Source: Centropus unirufus
Taxonomy: Eukaryota > Chordata > Aves > Cuculiformes > Centropidae
Length of the DNA: 64,000 bases
Direction: 5' to 3'
Assembly (NCBI GenBank): GCA_013397695.1
Contig: VYZI01000238.1
Span: forward strand, 248,001-312,000
Made by a program: the position numbers and the translations under genes. Positions 11,001-24,140 of the stretch are shown piece by piece (the stretch's first letter is position 1; the number at the start of each line of letters is the position of its first letter). The notes below the pieces were generated by a model. The model did not search any database. It was not told where the DNA came from and saw only the letters and a program-made list of their open reading frames with translations.

Positions 11001-12844
11001 AGTAATGTGGACACAGAGCGAACAAAAAAGCCTGTCAGGCTCTCCAATAATGTTATGATCACTTTAACTTAGCAGCCCTTGACACTCGCAGATAAGGACT
11101 GCAAGTTCTCTTGGTACTACAGAAATATTGACACAACGAATGTGTTTATCCCTGACTGTGGTTTTGCAGGACAAGGTGGAAATGGCAACAGCAATCTCAG
11201 GACTTAATTTCCTTGGCCTTACAAGGGCATCTGTGCTGCAGGGCCAAGAGTTTATTGATTTCATTTTTTTTTTTCTTTCATTTACTAGTTTGGAAATTAT
11301 GTTGTCTTTTCAAGTCAGAGTCATAGGTCTAGGGGGAGATAAATTGGAAGAAACTAATTTTAGTTTTGATTTTTTTAATGCCCTTTAGACTACTAAAGAC
11401 AGCGAGAAGCTGGGGAGATTTTCTGATTTTCTCCCAAACACTCTATTAACTAAGATACTGGGGGAGAAAATATCAGCTGGCTTTCTGACTGGGGTTTATC
11501 TGGGCCTTTTCTAACCAGGTTCAGCTCCAGCCTTGGATTTCCATGCACAACCCCTGCATTTTAATCTATTGGCCAAAGCATCCACAGGCAGAGCTGCACC
11601 TGCTAACATCACATGTCTGAGGGGATCAGACCAATTTTTGTAGGAAAGTGGGTGTGCTCAGTGTGTGACAGGCAAGCTGTCCCAGCGCTGCCTCCCCTGG
11701 CTTGATAGCTGAGATGAAGCAGAAGAGCTGGGGCTCACCTGTTTAAACTGTGCTCCTGAAGCGGCACAGAATCCAATGCTTTCAATAGGACATGAGGCTT
11801 ATTGCAAGAGGTTCAAGAGCAAGGGGAACAGCCTAGTCTAAGCTAACTCTCCTGAAGATAACTCAGGGACAGGCAGGTCTGTAAATGTGACAAAATCCAC
11901 AGGCTCATTTCAAGGAGACCCAGTTCCTACCTCTGCTCATCCGAGTTTTGGAAAGCAAAATAGACTGGATGTCATACAGGAAGATCAGGGAAATGTTGGC
12001 TCCAGTTCAGGAAGGGCTCTGCAATAAACTGTATTTCCCTGCCCTCTCCTGGAAGGAATATGCCAGAGCTGAGTGTGTTTGTGGAGGATCCTTGTGCAGA
12101 GCACTCCAGGGAAGTGGCTTAAGGTGGTGAGAGAAGATGGTGATTTTGAAGACATTTACAGAAATGAACAAGTATGACTGTGTTGTATCCATCATGCATT
12201 GCCAACACCATGTCTGCCAGAAACTGGCACACCTCTCAAGAGAATTTGAATGTTTTTAAGTAAGAGCTGCCTACCTGTCTGGCTATTTGCATTGAACTGG
12301 GAAACAGAGAGTATGACACAACCAATGGAATCCAGTGCCTCTTGCTCACTTAAACAGTAAGCATAGAGCCTACATGAAAACACCAGTAACCTTCATTCAG
12401 GTCACAGTGAAGCGCCAGGTCAGAAATGCAGCACCAGGGCACTAACAGTGCTACTGGGGATACCAGTGTAGAACGGGCAAGTGGGAACCCATCACTTGGC
12501 CAAATATTTGGTGAGAGCTCAGGAGGGAGATTAAATCTTGGGAGGTTATAGGGCAGAGACAGCATCAAAGTCCTCAAAACTGGGAAGATCTGTTAACCCT
12601 GTAGACATAGAGTTCAGTGAATATCACCCATTTATATTGATTTGTACCTGACCATATTAGATGTTTTTGCAAGGTTTCCTTCTTCTCCAGAGTCTCATGA
12701 ATTACATTCTTCATTTTTATAAACACCAGACATCCAAAGCAGTACTAGACCTGTTCTACAAAGAGGACTGGTTAGCAAATTGCTGCTGTTGAGATAACAA
12801 TGGGAACAATGAACCACAAAAAAAGAAGTGCAGAAACTCTATGA

Positions 12845-12900
12845 GTATGTCTACAGTTCAGTAGTTACAGCATAGGACTATGAATCAGGAGCTCTGGAAG
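12845..12900 (+). repeat. MIR-like SINE head (tRNA-like)
   Basis: CAGTTCAGTAGTTACAGCAT then GACTATGAATCAGGAGCTCT resembles the tRNA-related 5' region of MIR-type SINEs. It is too degenerate for a functional tRNA: no acceptor pairing or intact T-loop was found. Confidence 0.45.
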
Positions 12901-14194
12901 GGCAGGACAAACCACATCTGCACTATATAACCTCAAAAGTTTATCACATGCTTCGAGTTTTGCTTTGCAGTTGTATTTCATCAAGTCTCTGTAAACCCAG
13001 CAAAGAGGTATGCCAAGATCCTCCAGCATGTTCGGTAGGTGAATGTTCCTTACAGCTGGGGTGCTGCCCCACACAGGGGAAAATAAGACGTGTTGTAGAT
13101 AGGCTGTGAGCAAACTTTTTGGGGGTATGGGGTGTGAGGGCATTATCTTTTAAACCTTGGCTAATTGCTCTATCTTCATTATGGAAGAGTCACTGAAGAC
13201 CACAACAGGCACTACATAATATCTCAATCAGTTCCACAACTGCTCACTTTACCTTCTCCATCGAGTAGAAGTCCCGTTTGCTGGGTTTGCAGTATGTTCA
13301 GCAATTTCTTTACCACCCCACCTCCCCTTCACCCTCTTATCAGAGGTGAGTTTCAATAAAGCAGTTCCAGCTGCCTTAAAAAGAGAGAAGGTTCCTATTT
13401 CCTGCTTCAGTACAGGGGTTAAGAACAATGTTTCTGTTCATCACAGAAATAAACATTAAATGAAAGTTGAGTTATGTCCCTCCTGTGACTAATGTTCTAG
13501 CTTGTTTGCTAAAGTTAATTCTTCACACACATTTTTTTCCCTCTTGTCCTGTCTTACATTTGTCCAGACTCCTATGTTCCTGAGGGACTAATTACCCACT
13601 CAGCAGTTACTCAGAAGTCCAATTGTAATAGCTGGCAAAACTCCATTCTTCCATGCAAGCTTCCAAAATAATTCCTTAATTTATTTCAAATAGCACCACT
13701 CTCTGGAGCTTCTTTCCAGTTTGTGTTGCCCTGGACCGAAATTTATTTCACTGCTGTTGAGAGGTGGCTGCTTTGCATGTTACAGGGCAGATATTCTCAG
13801 CAGAATGATTAAAAACAAATAAACAAAAATCCCCAAACCAAATAGATTCCTCACCTAAAAAAATTATTCATTGTGATGCAAACTTCCATTTCCTCATCGA
13901 ATGACTCCTTAGTAGTAACGTAATTGATGAAAAAATACTCATTCAGACCAGGACTATTCTTCCTCAAAACAGCTTAATCATAGCAAGTGTTTTCATTCAC
14001 ACCAACCTTGGACTTGTCAAAACTTTGTGGGAAATTTAGTCATACATCCTGTGTATGCATAAAGATGCATATTTTCTTATTCTGTGGGTGTTTGGGAGCA
14101 AAATATTCACCTCTATTGATGTCACAAGAAACAACGGAGAGCTAAATTCAGATTATTGGCATATATATTGCTCCCATAAACACTGCTTGAGAGG

Positions 14195-14380
14195 AAACTG
14201 TGTCCTTTCCCAATTCTGCCACTATTTAGTTGTCTATATGGCCAGAAGTGACTCACCTCATCTCTTTACTCTTTGGTTTCTCCACCTGTTACCTAAGGTA
14301 ATAATCTTGACATTGTGCAATACTGAACAAATTCATGTTCATAAAGTGCATTTTGATTGTCTGGTGAGGAATATATAGAA
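14195..14380 (+). repeat. MIR-like SINE fragment
   Basis: The order AATTCTGCCACTATTTAG, then GTGACTCACCTCATCTCTTT, then TTTCTCCACCTGTTACC, then ATAAAGTGCATTTTGA follows the MIR layout (CTGCCACTTACTAGC, TCACTTAACCTC, TTTCCTCATCTG, GTAAAGTGCTTTGA). This is the best preserved of the MIR-like pieces in the window. Confidence 0.6.
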
Positions 14381-16599
14381 AAAGAAAGATGATGACAAAG
14401 CCTTTTTTCAGGATGTCTGAATTCTGCCAATGGCACAGGGAGTGTGGCAGCTCCTATGCAAAGAACCTATATTCACTGAATGGGAGATAACTTCACATCT
14501 TATTTAATTATTTCACTCTTTCATAACCTCTATTTAATGACATGCTAACTGATTTTTCTCCGAGAGAAAAGATGTCTCTAAACATCTGCACAGCACCCAG
14601 TATTTGATCAAGGGGACTTGGGATCAGTCTGCTGCAGAGCCCCGGTGCAGTAACTGCCCTTAGCTCTAATGCTAATTAACCCCAGTACTTGGGCAACATT
14701 TAGGTCTTGATTTTTATTTCTTTTTGACTTATGTTCACACTTTATTGTGACTTAATTCAGGCTGTAGGGTTTCTCTATATAGCACTCAAGTCTTACTACA
14801 ATTAAGCATTGATCAAGCATACTTGTCAGGGTTAGCCGAAGTTCACTATTGTGATTCTCTTCGGAATTCTTGTCTAAATATCACAGGCCCCAAGGTAAAT
14901 ACTGGCTAATCTCTGCCCTGCAAAGAGCAAAGAATTGTAGTACCTGCCCTTCTTTTCACAGCCCTACTAAGGTGACCAGTCAAGCAATCTAGTTCTGCTT
15001 TTAAACCCAAAAATATTTATCCCTACCAGAGAAGACAGAAAGGATGCTGGTTCTGTGATGTCAAATTTTCCACTTTTAGCATGCAAAATCAATTATAATC
15101 ACAAGTGTAAGTTATTTGCTGATGGGGCCCACAACAATACCAGTACTAACCAGAAGTTTCACTAGCCTGCTCAGCAGAGGCTAAAGGAATCAATTGCAAA
15201 TGTTAGGTCTTTATCAAAAATGGCCTGGTAATTAAATACGTACTTTCAAGACATGTCTCAGTCCTATTTCTGGCTCAAAATTACAATTTTTTTAAAGTTA
15301 CTTTACCTCTGTTCCTACATGTTAAAAACCAATCTCACATCTTTTAAAACATGAAGGAGTTTTGGTTCTTTTTTAAAAAACAATTTTATACATCTTATAC
15401 TTTCTTCACTTAATGAGCCATCATAAATGATTCTGCTAACTTTTCACCTTGTCTTTTTTCTGCTTGCCCATTGGCCACTGTCCTTTCTCTGTGGCATACG
15501 CTAAGCACAGCAGCACCCAGGGTGCAGCTACCACTGAAGAGCATCAAGCTGCTTAAGGGAGAGAATGCACGTCGGAACTCCTCCTGCCGGATCTATAACT
15601 TGGAAAATCCCAGTATTTCCACCATCAAAACTTGGGAGCTGTTCTTAATCTGTCAGCACCCTTTTGAGAAGAACCTAAGAACTGCCTGAGCATTCACATA
15701 AAAACTGAAACTGTCAAATACTCCTTCCTTCCCCCAATCTATGTGCAGAGCTGTCAAAACAGACCATGGTTTGGGCCAGCACACAGCTAACCGAACCAGA
15801 AACATCATTTCACTGATTTAGGGCTGGAATTAGCTCACTTCAAACTGGATCTGGCAGATGTGAAATGTCAGCAGCCGCCTTACCAATGGGGAGGTCCGGT
15901 GGAAGGCTGGCGGGGCACAAGCAAAGCTTGTGATGATTCCAAGACATTGCAATGAATCACGTCCTGCTGAGCAGCACAAGACCATTTCACAACTCTCCTG
16001 CCCTGTCATGGCCTTTGGGGAGTGCAGCAGGCTGGGGTGCCTCAGGGTGCTAGGAAGTCGGTCTGCGCTGCCCCAAGGTCATGCCAGTCTCTTCCTTCCC
16101 TGCAGCATTGGGAAACCTTCCCTGTTGCAAACAGCCAGGTGTAGCAGGGTGTCTGTCACTCGTTTCTCCATGGCTGGTTGGGTGCAAGCTGAGGCTACTT
16201 CTTTAACTGTCACCATTGCCCTCAGCAGATCTTAGCAAGCATTCAAAATAGCTGCTTGTGGATAATGTACTCCTGTTCTCCTAATGAGTGCCATGGAGAT
16301 GGGCGCCAAACCACAGCCAGTGATTTACTGGCACCCTCTGATGTGCTGTCTACTGCAGCTCCATGACAAATGGCACTTGCTTGTGCCAGCCTGAATTCCA
16401 AGCACAGGAAAGGCTGGGGGTTTGCTGGAGTTTTATCTGCTCACGGGTCAACATTGGAGGATACGCCTCTTAAAAACAATTTCACTTGCTTTCAGTCAGA
16501 GGTTTCTGGAGCAGCACAAATTTGCCAGGAGGAGCCAGGCATGTAAGCAATTCTCCACCAGGCAAGGCAACTCACTCACCTGTGCTTCCATTTGGTAAC

Positions 16600-16860
16600 C
16601 CCTTATTTGTGCTGTGCGGGTCGAACCCACAGCAGCCGCAGAGCTTCCAGTGCAGCTGCAGCCACTGCAGCGGCCCACCGCCAGGCCAACCCTGCCAGCA
16701 CTGGGAAAAGGTACAATATTGCAACCTTTGACGTCATTCCAGCAGGATCAAGCTCAGACGTCTGTCCCGATCACAGATTGCGCACGGCCCCCCCGCCGGA
16801 GAACAGATGTATTGTGCAACGCTTGCAACCGACTTTGCTGAGGAATGGGGCATAACTGTG
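16600..16860. promoter_or_regulatory. Candidate distal enhancer: full CRE with clustered C/EBP-like sites
   Basis: Within about 110 bp there is a perfect palindromic CRE TGACGTCA (16729-16736), plus C/EBP-like words ATTGCAAC (16718-16725), ATTGCGCA (16777-16784), ATTGTGCAAC (16811-16820) and CTTGCAACC (16822-16830), and a palindromic AGACGTCT at about 16757. The block is more GC- and CpG-rich than its flanks. No exon-like frame is present. The function is inferred from motif density only. Confidence 0.4.
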
Positions 16861-19800
16861 CCTCACAGCAAATTGGCTCAGCCTTGCCAGTATCAGGCCT
16901 TCAGTGTGGGGAAATGGCAAGAGTCTGGCAATGAAATTGGTGCAAGTCTGCTCTAAAACCTGTTTAATAATTTGCTTTCTGGCAAGAGCATTTTAAAATA
17001 GAGGGGACATGGCTGAGCAGCAGAAAAATGATAAAGAGGGGACAGGTCTGCCCTCACAAGTGGGGCTATTTGCAAGAGACGGAGAAGATTTGAAAAATCT
17101 TTGGACTTTTAAATTTTGTTCGGACACTGCTTGGTACAAATGGGCTAAGGCAAGAGAAAAAAAGGCTATAAAAATCCCAGGGGCCCATTGGTCAGTGTGA
17201 GTGTATGGAGAAGTTTAGGTCTTATCTGAGGTAAGAGAATTGAGGAAGATTCATGGGGAAGCCAAAAGACGGTGATGTATTCAGGGCTGATAGGAGGGAA
17301 ACATATCAGAGCCCATGATACAGAAAGGCTTTGAGGCAGCCAAAGGAGGTGGACACAAGCAGGAACAGAAAAAACTCCGAGGGCTCCCAGGCAGCACAGG
17401 TGGCTCCTTGGTGGATATGGCTGAACACTGGACATGAGTATGGCATGTCACCTCCAAGGAGGAAGCTGAAGGTTAGTGTTCTTGTCAAGCCACGAGAAAA
17501 TGATCAACATTTGGGCTCAAAGATGGACCAAAGAATTGAGAGACGTGATAACTTTTAAAAAATGGGAATGAGACACTGCAAAAGGTTTCCTAGAAAAGGC
17601 TGGACTGATCTGCTCATAGAGCTGCAGACTGCTGGTGCAGAGCCAGACCATGTCCAGGTGTTCTGTCCCAGGTGAGGCTCAGCTGCAGCATGTCTTTTCT
17701 GGAAAAGGGAGATAGGAAGGTAGCTCAGCCATCAGAGCCTAATGGGTGAGATGAATATTCATAAAAATACAAGCGAGAAAAAAAGCTTCAGCAACCCAGA
17801 ATAAGAGATGCAGAAAGGAATAGAAATGCCAAAAAAATTACCTTGAGCAGGGGCTCATGAACCACACTGAAAGGCAGCCTCCACATGGGATAGGCCCAGC
17901 CTGAGGACTTGGCACTTCTTGACCCTCTTTTGGAGCCCACTGAGACCTAGACAGGAGACGAAAAATTTTGCCCAGCTCAATTACTTCAGCCTCCTTCTCA
18001 CTCATCACAATTTTCAAGAGGAAGATGTGCTAAGAGCTGCCTTTTGCTGCCTTCAAGTCCACATGCCTAATGAGGAACCACATAGGCTGTACATTAGTAG
18101 AGTTGTAGGATTTATCCTCTGAAAAGAGATTAAGCTGTGACACAGGATGAGCCTAGCACAAAGTTCCAGGTCTAGCACAGTGTACAGGGAGTGGAAGGTA
18201 AATCAGGCAAACTGATGGAACTTTCCTTGGGTTTGTCCCAAGGTGATGCTATATATTCAAATAGGGAAACGGAACAACTTATGAGACCTTTGCTTAGGAA
18301 CTGAGCTCTATTCCTTCTGCTATAACAAAACATAGACATATTGTAGTGGTAAAACTTCTTGCTTCACCATTTCAACAGTGGAAAAATGTCCTGTTGCTCT
18401 ATCTAAAAGGGTCACGGTAAGACAGAGGCTGCCAAAGTGAGTTCAAACCAAAGTTGTTCCAAAAACAGGTAATTTACCTTGGACATGCTGTTGCTGACAG
18501 GGGGAAAAGCCATGGGCGGGCAGTGAGCAGAGTCCCTGCCATGCCAGCCAGTGGCTGGGGATACACACAGCTGCCAGTGCTGGGACAGCTGCTCCTCCGA
18601 CCAGGCTGACTGGTGGCTTTGCCAATATCGTACAACCCTGCGCAGGTGGGGTGAGAAGGAAAACTACCGCAATGGGCATCTGAATACATCCGAGCCTTTC
18701 AGCAGCAGAAATGGTTCCTGTCCCTATGACTGACTCAGCATCCCAGTGTTGCAAAATCCCAGTTCGTATCATATGCAGGTGGTTGGGTTTCTAATTTAGA
18801 AGCTACATTGGAACAAGAACAGAGAAGGCATTCAAGGGTAATGGCTCAACCTGGCACAAGGTCAGCATAGTGAGATTGCTGCTATGCCTGAAAGAAACTC
18901 CCATCAGAAGCTTTGAGCACCGCTAACCCATTTTCCCCAAGAGAAAAATCTAGAGCTGGGATACATCTTCCATCTCTGGAGTGTACAGGTAGGGTTAGCA
19001 ACCCTAAAGAACAACTCAAGCAGCAATCATAAAACCTGCCCCCAGCCCAAATGCAGCAATGCTGATGCTTCGTCCAGACAGCTCAGCTGCAAACACCACT
19101 CTCAGGAGATGGCAAGGGAATGGCTGCCCCAGGGGACTGCTGTACTCAGTATGGACAGGCTGCCCTGCAGAGGTGAGGATGGGCTGCAGGCTACAGAAGC
19201 TGTAGTAGGAGTTCATCTCCTGCTGGGAGAAAATGAGCATAGTCTGAACCAGGACCTTGCCAAGAGGGAAAACAGGGCAAGTAGCAGACCACCACAGAGA
19301 CTTGGAGGGTAATGAATGTGGGGTGCTAGGGAGATGCTGGCAGAACACAGAGAGTAAATGTTAGGAGACAAATGTCCATGAGCTTCACCTCCTAACCTAT
19401 CAATGTCTAAAAATCAGACATCAATCAGTGTATGAGCCATTCCCCTGTGGCTGTGAGTAGTCACCAAAACACATCTAGAAGGAAGACAGACATTGAGAGC
19501 TCAGTGCAACAAGAACTGAGTCAGAAGGAGTAGTTTACCTAAGCCACCAGCCTCAGGAGACACCTGCCTGCATCTGATCTGGGGGAAAAAAGGATTTTTC
19601 TACAGGCTGAAGGGACCCACAGGAAACAGATGTCATTCAGTAATGGCAACATTCACACCTAGGAAAACAGCCACAATAAACCAGTTACATTAAGTCTAAT
19701 ATTGGCAGCATTTCTAAGAGAGAAAGCCTAGAAGAGAGAGAGAGTTTTTTCAGAAGGATCTTGGCTACCCAAAAGGGGGTGAGCACCATGAGCATTTCAA

Positions 19801-22394
19801 GCACGATGAACTCAGCGTGACAGGAAATGGACCTTTGCCCTGTCTTGGGAAAGAGAGTCACCTCTCATAAATACCCACCTATTCCACCAACATTGGCAGC
19901 TTTCAGAAGCTAATTCCACCTGCAAGCAGTGATGGGTAAGTGATGTGCAGGTTTTTTTTCGGGTGAGAGTCCTTTGCATTAACCGCAAGTATAGGTGGCT
20001 GCCTGCTGTGTTAAATGAACTTTATTCCATTTGCAAAACAACATGAGCTCCACGCGCTGCCACTTGGCTGTCTGCTGGCCACATCCATCAGGTCAAAATG
20101 TGTTGGAGGGATCTGACTCAATTCTTGCATCAGACCTGCAAGAAAATGAGTCAGGGATAATCTTAAATGTCCCAATCAGCCCCCTAAGCCTCCATAGATC
20201 TTCTGCCTAAATCCATCTCACTCTGGCAGTCTCTCTGGGAGCTGAATCTGAGGCTTATTCAGTGCAAGTAAGGGGTGGAAAATTACACTAGTCATCACTC
20301 AAGGACGTTGGCAAAAGAAAAAGGGGTTAAGTGATACATACCCAGGGAATATGGAGAAGCTTGAATCAGGGATTGTCATCTTTGCTGTTCTTGGTGTCCT
20401 GGAAGCCAGAGCATGTTGCTTTTAGATGGCAGTATTGGTGCTCAGGGAAGCATCACAGGACAAATCCCAGCACTTAGACCCATGATGAACTTGGTGACCG
20501 CATTGAGGAAAAAGGATCTCGCCCTGATGAAGACAGAGAAAACCAGAGGTGTGTAAATGAAGGAAGCAAGAGGAGCCTGGGAATACCTTGTGAGAGAGGT
20601 AGGAAAGGACTGGAATCCATAGTTTTGCTGAGAGAGCCTCTGCCTGTGACAGAAGCAAAGAGGGCAGAGAGTAGCAGAAGAGCCTGACTACTCAAGTGGT
20701 GCTTTTGCCGCATCTCTTTGCAAGGAAGCAGAGGCTAAGATGAGATTAAAGAATTGCCAATTTGGAAAAGACCAGCGAAGCCTGTAGTCAAGTACCTGGC
20801 TTCCAGCAGAGGCCAAATTTGGATACTTTAGAAGAAAATCTTCAATAGCATTCCACTTCCAGGAAGAGCACAACGTGTTGGGAGTTTTCTGATGCTGGGA
20901 CAGCTACAGAACTGTATCAGGGCAGACAGACTATGTATAAGCATATCAGATGTCAGCAGAGCTCTTTTCACTATCTACACATCGTATGTCAAGTCTAATG
21001 AGAAGAAACACAGGCCGAAGGGAACAAATGAGCACAGGGTAAAGAAGAGGTGTCCTCTTAATACAATACATACAGAGAAAAACAGCAGCTGGCCTTGAGC
21101 CCAGCACTACTTACAGGGCCTCTGAAAGCCAAACAAGATCACTTTACTGACAACACCATGAGAATGATGGGTTGAGAATGCTGGTTGTGATGATAGTTCT
21201 GCATTATTAGACAGAAAATTGTTTCCTCTTGACCAAAAAAGGATCCAAACCTATTCATAGATGTTTCATTATGCTCCCTTCTAAGGACATGTTGTGCCTA
21301 AACAAAATAAGCCAGCTAAAGGGTTAATTATTTATCTCCCTCCAAACCTACTATATAGAGCTAGAATGCAAATTCAAGCACAAAAGACGATAGTAGTTCC
21401 AATTAGTGTTCCGGCTAGCATCTGCTCTTTTTAATTAGTTGAAGTCTGGTTTTGTCTGGAGACAGAACTGCTGAGCAGAACTGTGCTGGCTTTTTTTCTG
21501 CTTAGCCGGCTATTCTAATCTCTCTTGGTCTTTGGAAACGTCTTCATTCCAGAGAGGCCAGAGCCTATTGTACATTGATACTTGGTACGTGCCCACAGGC
21601 TGCACTATATTATAGTGCAACAGACTTAAAATCTGTGTTTCCCAGTAGAGGGAAAATTGACACAGGAAGATATTTTACAGATGTCCTCTCCTGAGCCCCA
21701 GACTTGTATCTCGGCATCGCTTCACTTATTGACAACTCGATTTTCTTCTGCAAAGAGGCATTATCATAGAGCAAATGCAGGTGGATGGCGAAGGGTTCCC
21801 CAGGACCTGTTAACCTACCTGTTTTGCTTGAAGCTCACTGATCCTTCACCTCACCTTTTGTAACAAGACCTTTGAGGACCCCACATGTTTCAATTACACA
21901 CAGATGAATAATTTACAAACCATGGCTGTTGCAATAAACAAGCTCATCAGCTCTGCCTAAGCACATAAACATGGATTGTCTTAAATTTCCCTCACTTCAC
22001 TAAAAATTCCACAACTAAGGCAGCATTCAAAGACCCTCAAAGGAGAAGTTGATGAGGGAAGAGCAGGGTGGCATATCACAGCAGCAAACCTCACTCAAAG
22101 CAATTATTTCTCTTATCTCTGAGCAGGGCATTGACCTGTTGTACAAACTCCAGGTAGGAAAGCCATTGGCAAAGCAACCCCAGATGTAATATTTACCTAA
22201 GAGGAGACATTTCAGTGGAAAACAAGCTACAGGATCTGCTGACAGCCTGGTAGAGAGAACAGCGGGCATTCACACAGGTGCAAGCAGAGGAATGGGAATG
22301 GGATGTGGAAACTTCCTAGCATTTCCAAGTAATAAAGCTGTTGTTGCATGAGAAGCATGTTTGTCCTGTCCATTATTCCAACTAAACAGCTACA

Positions 22395-22505
22395 AGGCTT
22401 GGATTTGGTGCTTGCCCCACCAGAGACCCACTGTACAGCACTGGCAGAGTCACTTTGCTTCTCTGTGCCCCATACTTAAAACAGAAATGCAAATAGGTGA
22501 CCCCT
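22395..22505 (+). repeat. MIR-like SINE fragment
   Basis: GCAGAGTCACTTTGCTTCTC, then TGTGCCCCATACTTAAAACA, then GAAATGCAAATAGG aligns by eye with the MIR segment GGCAAGTCACTTAACCTCTC-TGTGCCTCAGTTTC-CTGTAAAATGGG. Confidence 0.5.
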
Positions 22506-24039
22506 GCAAGAAAACAACCGGGCTGGCACCAAACATTCCTGAATCATGCAGCTGATACATAGTGATGCCTCATTCTCTGGCAAAGGGAAGTGGATCCCAT
22601 GAGCTACCCTGGGAATGTAAGCCACAGTTTTGGATCACAGTTAATAGTTCCTGTACAAGCTTCCCTGGAGAAGAAAACAGACAGTACTGAAAGAGCTCAG
22701 AAGCAAAGTGAATAGGAGGATTGTTTTTATCTTTAATCTATTCCACGTGAGCAGAAAGAGTTTGGAGCCATGAATCACATGCTCCCTTTTGCAGCACTTA
22801 GAAATCAGCATTAACTATAACGTTACTTTATCGATTCTTTTTGGTCTGTTCCATAAAAACCTGTTGAAGGAAATTTGTGTGCAGGGCTTGCAGGATCAAC
22901 CTGTTTTACCAACACAAAGCTGCAGTTTCATTATGTCCCTAAGACAGGGGATAAACACGGGCTGTCACTGTAAGGAGCAACACCACCTCCCCCCAGCCCA
23001 TGTATCCCTCTTCCTCAAGCCATCACAGTGATCATAATAAAAAGGATCTTTTTCTGGAGCATGGTATTTTTCAGCTGGATCAGTTCCCACACAGTTACAG
23101 CAGCTGTAGTTTTGCCACAAAGCAAGAGCCAGGAAAAAGGCTGGAACTGTGCCTTGAAAGCTTAATGCGAAATCACGAAGTTGCAGCCTCAAGTTCCTTG
23201 GTCATTTGTTCCTGCAAATAACCTGGATTTATAGACCTGGTTAGGAAAGCCTCCATGGCCTTAGCTGTGTAGCTCCCTTTACAATGAGCCAAACGCAAAC
23301 TCTCAGGTCCCAGAAGGACAGAGCTCAGAGGGAAGTCTGGAACTAGTTACAGTTTTCAGTTTGGGATCAGGTCTAAATGGTTCTTCAGAACTGGTGTTGA
23401 AATTGCAACTATATAATTTATTTATATTCTTATCAGAGAAAACCCGTGCGGACACCCCACTGAGCCTGAACTCATTCTCCCAGGTCTCACTCTCCAGCAT
23501 CTGTAGAATTTGTGAAATCTCCATCCTTAGAGGTTTTCAAAACCTCTGCCCTGGGGACAGTTCTTCAACAGACAGAGAGTAGGCCAGGTTTTTGTTGGTG
23601 CTCATTAAGACTGGAGACTTCATCTAGAAAGTAAAAGGGACATGGAGAAATGAGTGGGAAATGTGGGTTATGGAGCCATAGTCCCAGCCTTGGCAATACA
23701 AGGCTGCTGCCATCTCATGGCTGGATCTGGCCATGCAAAAGTTACAGGACACTTTCCAGCAAAAAAAAAAAAATATTCTTTTCTCTTTGTGTGGCATGCA
23801 TCATGTCTCACATCACAGAAACGGAATTAAAATAATTAAATAAATGAGTCCCATTGAGAAGACTCCTGACAATGGGAAGCCCAGTGGCTTGGGCAGTATC
23901 CTCGCTACACAAGGAGTTTCCCCTAACAATAAGACTACAAAGGAATATTTATTTATCTAGATACTTATGCAGCTTTCATCTTTGGCAGGGTTTCTCAATC
24001 AGCCATTTCCAAATGTTTTGCCAACACTAATTAACCCTT

Positions 24040-24140
24040 GCAGCACTTCTGTGGTAGGGATCAGCATCCCCACATCACAAATTAAGTGTCTGAATGGAGA
24101 AGGCAAGTAATCCCTTCACATCGCAAAACTGGGTCACCGA
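24040..24140 (-). repeat. Possible MIR-like SINE fragment (reverse)
   Basis: AGCATCCCCACATCACAAAT followed by GGAGAAGGCAAGTAATCCC resembles a strongly decayed reverse-strand MIR core (ATCCCCATTTTACAGAT...). Weak match. Confidence 0.3.

Noticed and set aside
12845..12900. tRNA-like sequence
   Set aside because: Resembles the tRNA-related head of a SINE; no full cloverleaf with acceptor and T arms could be formed.
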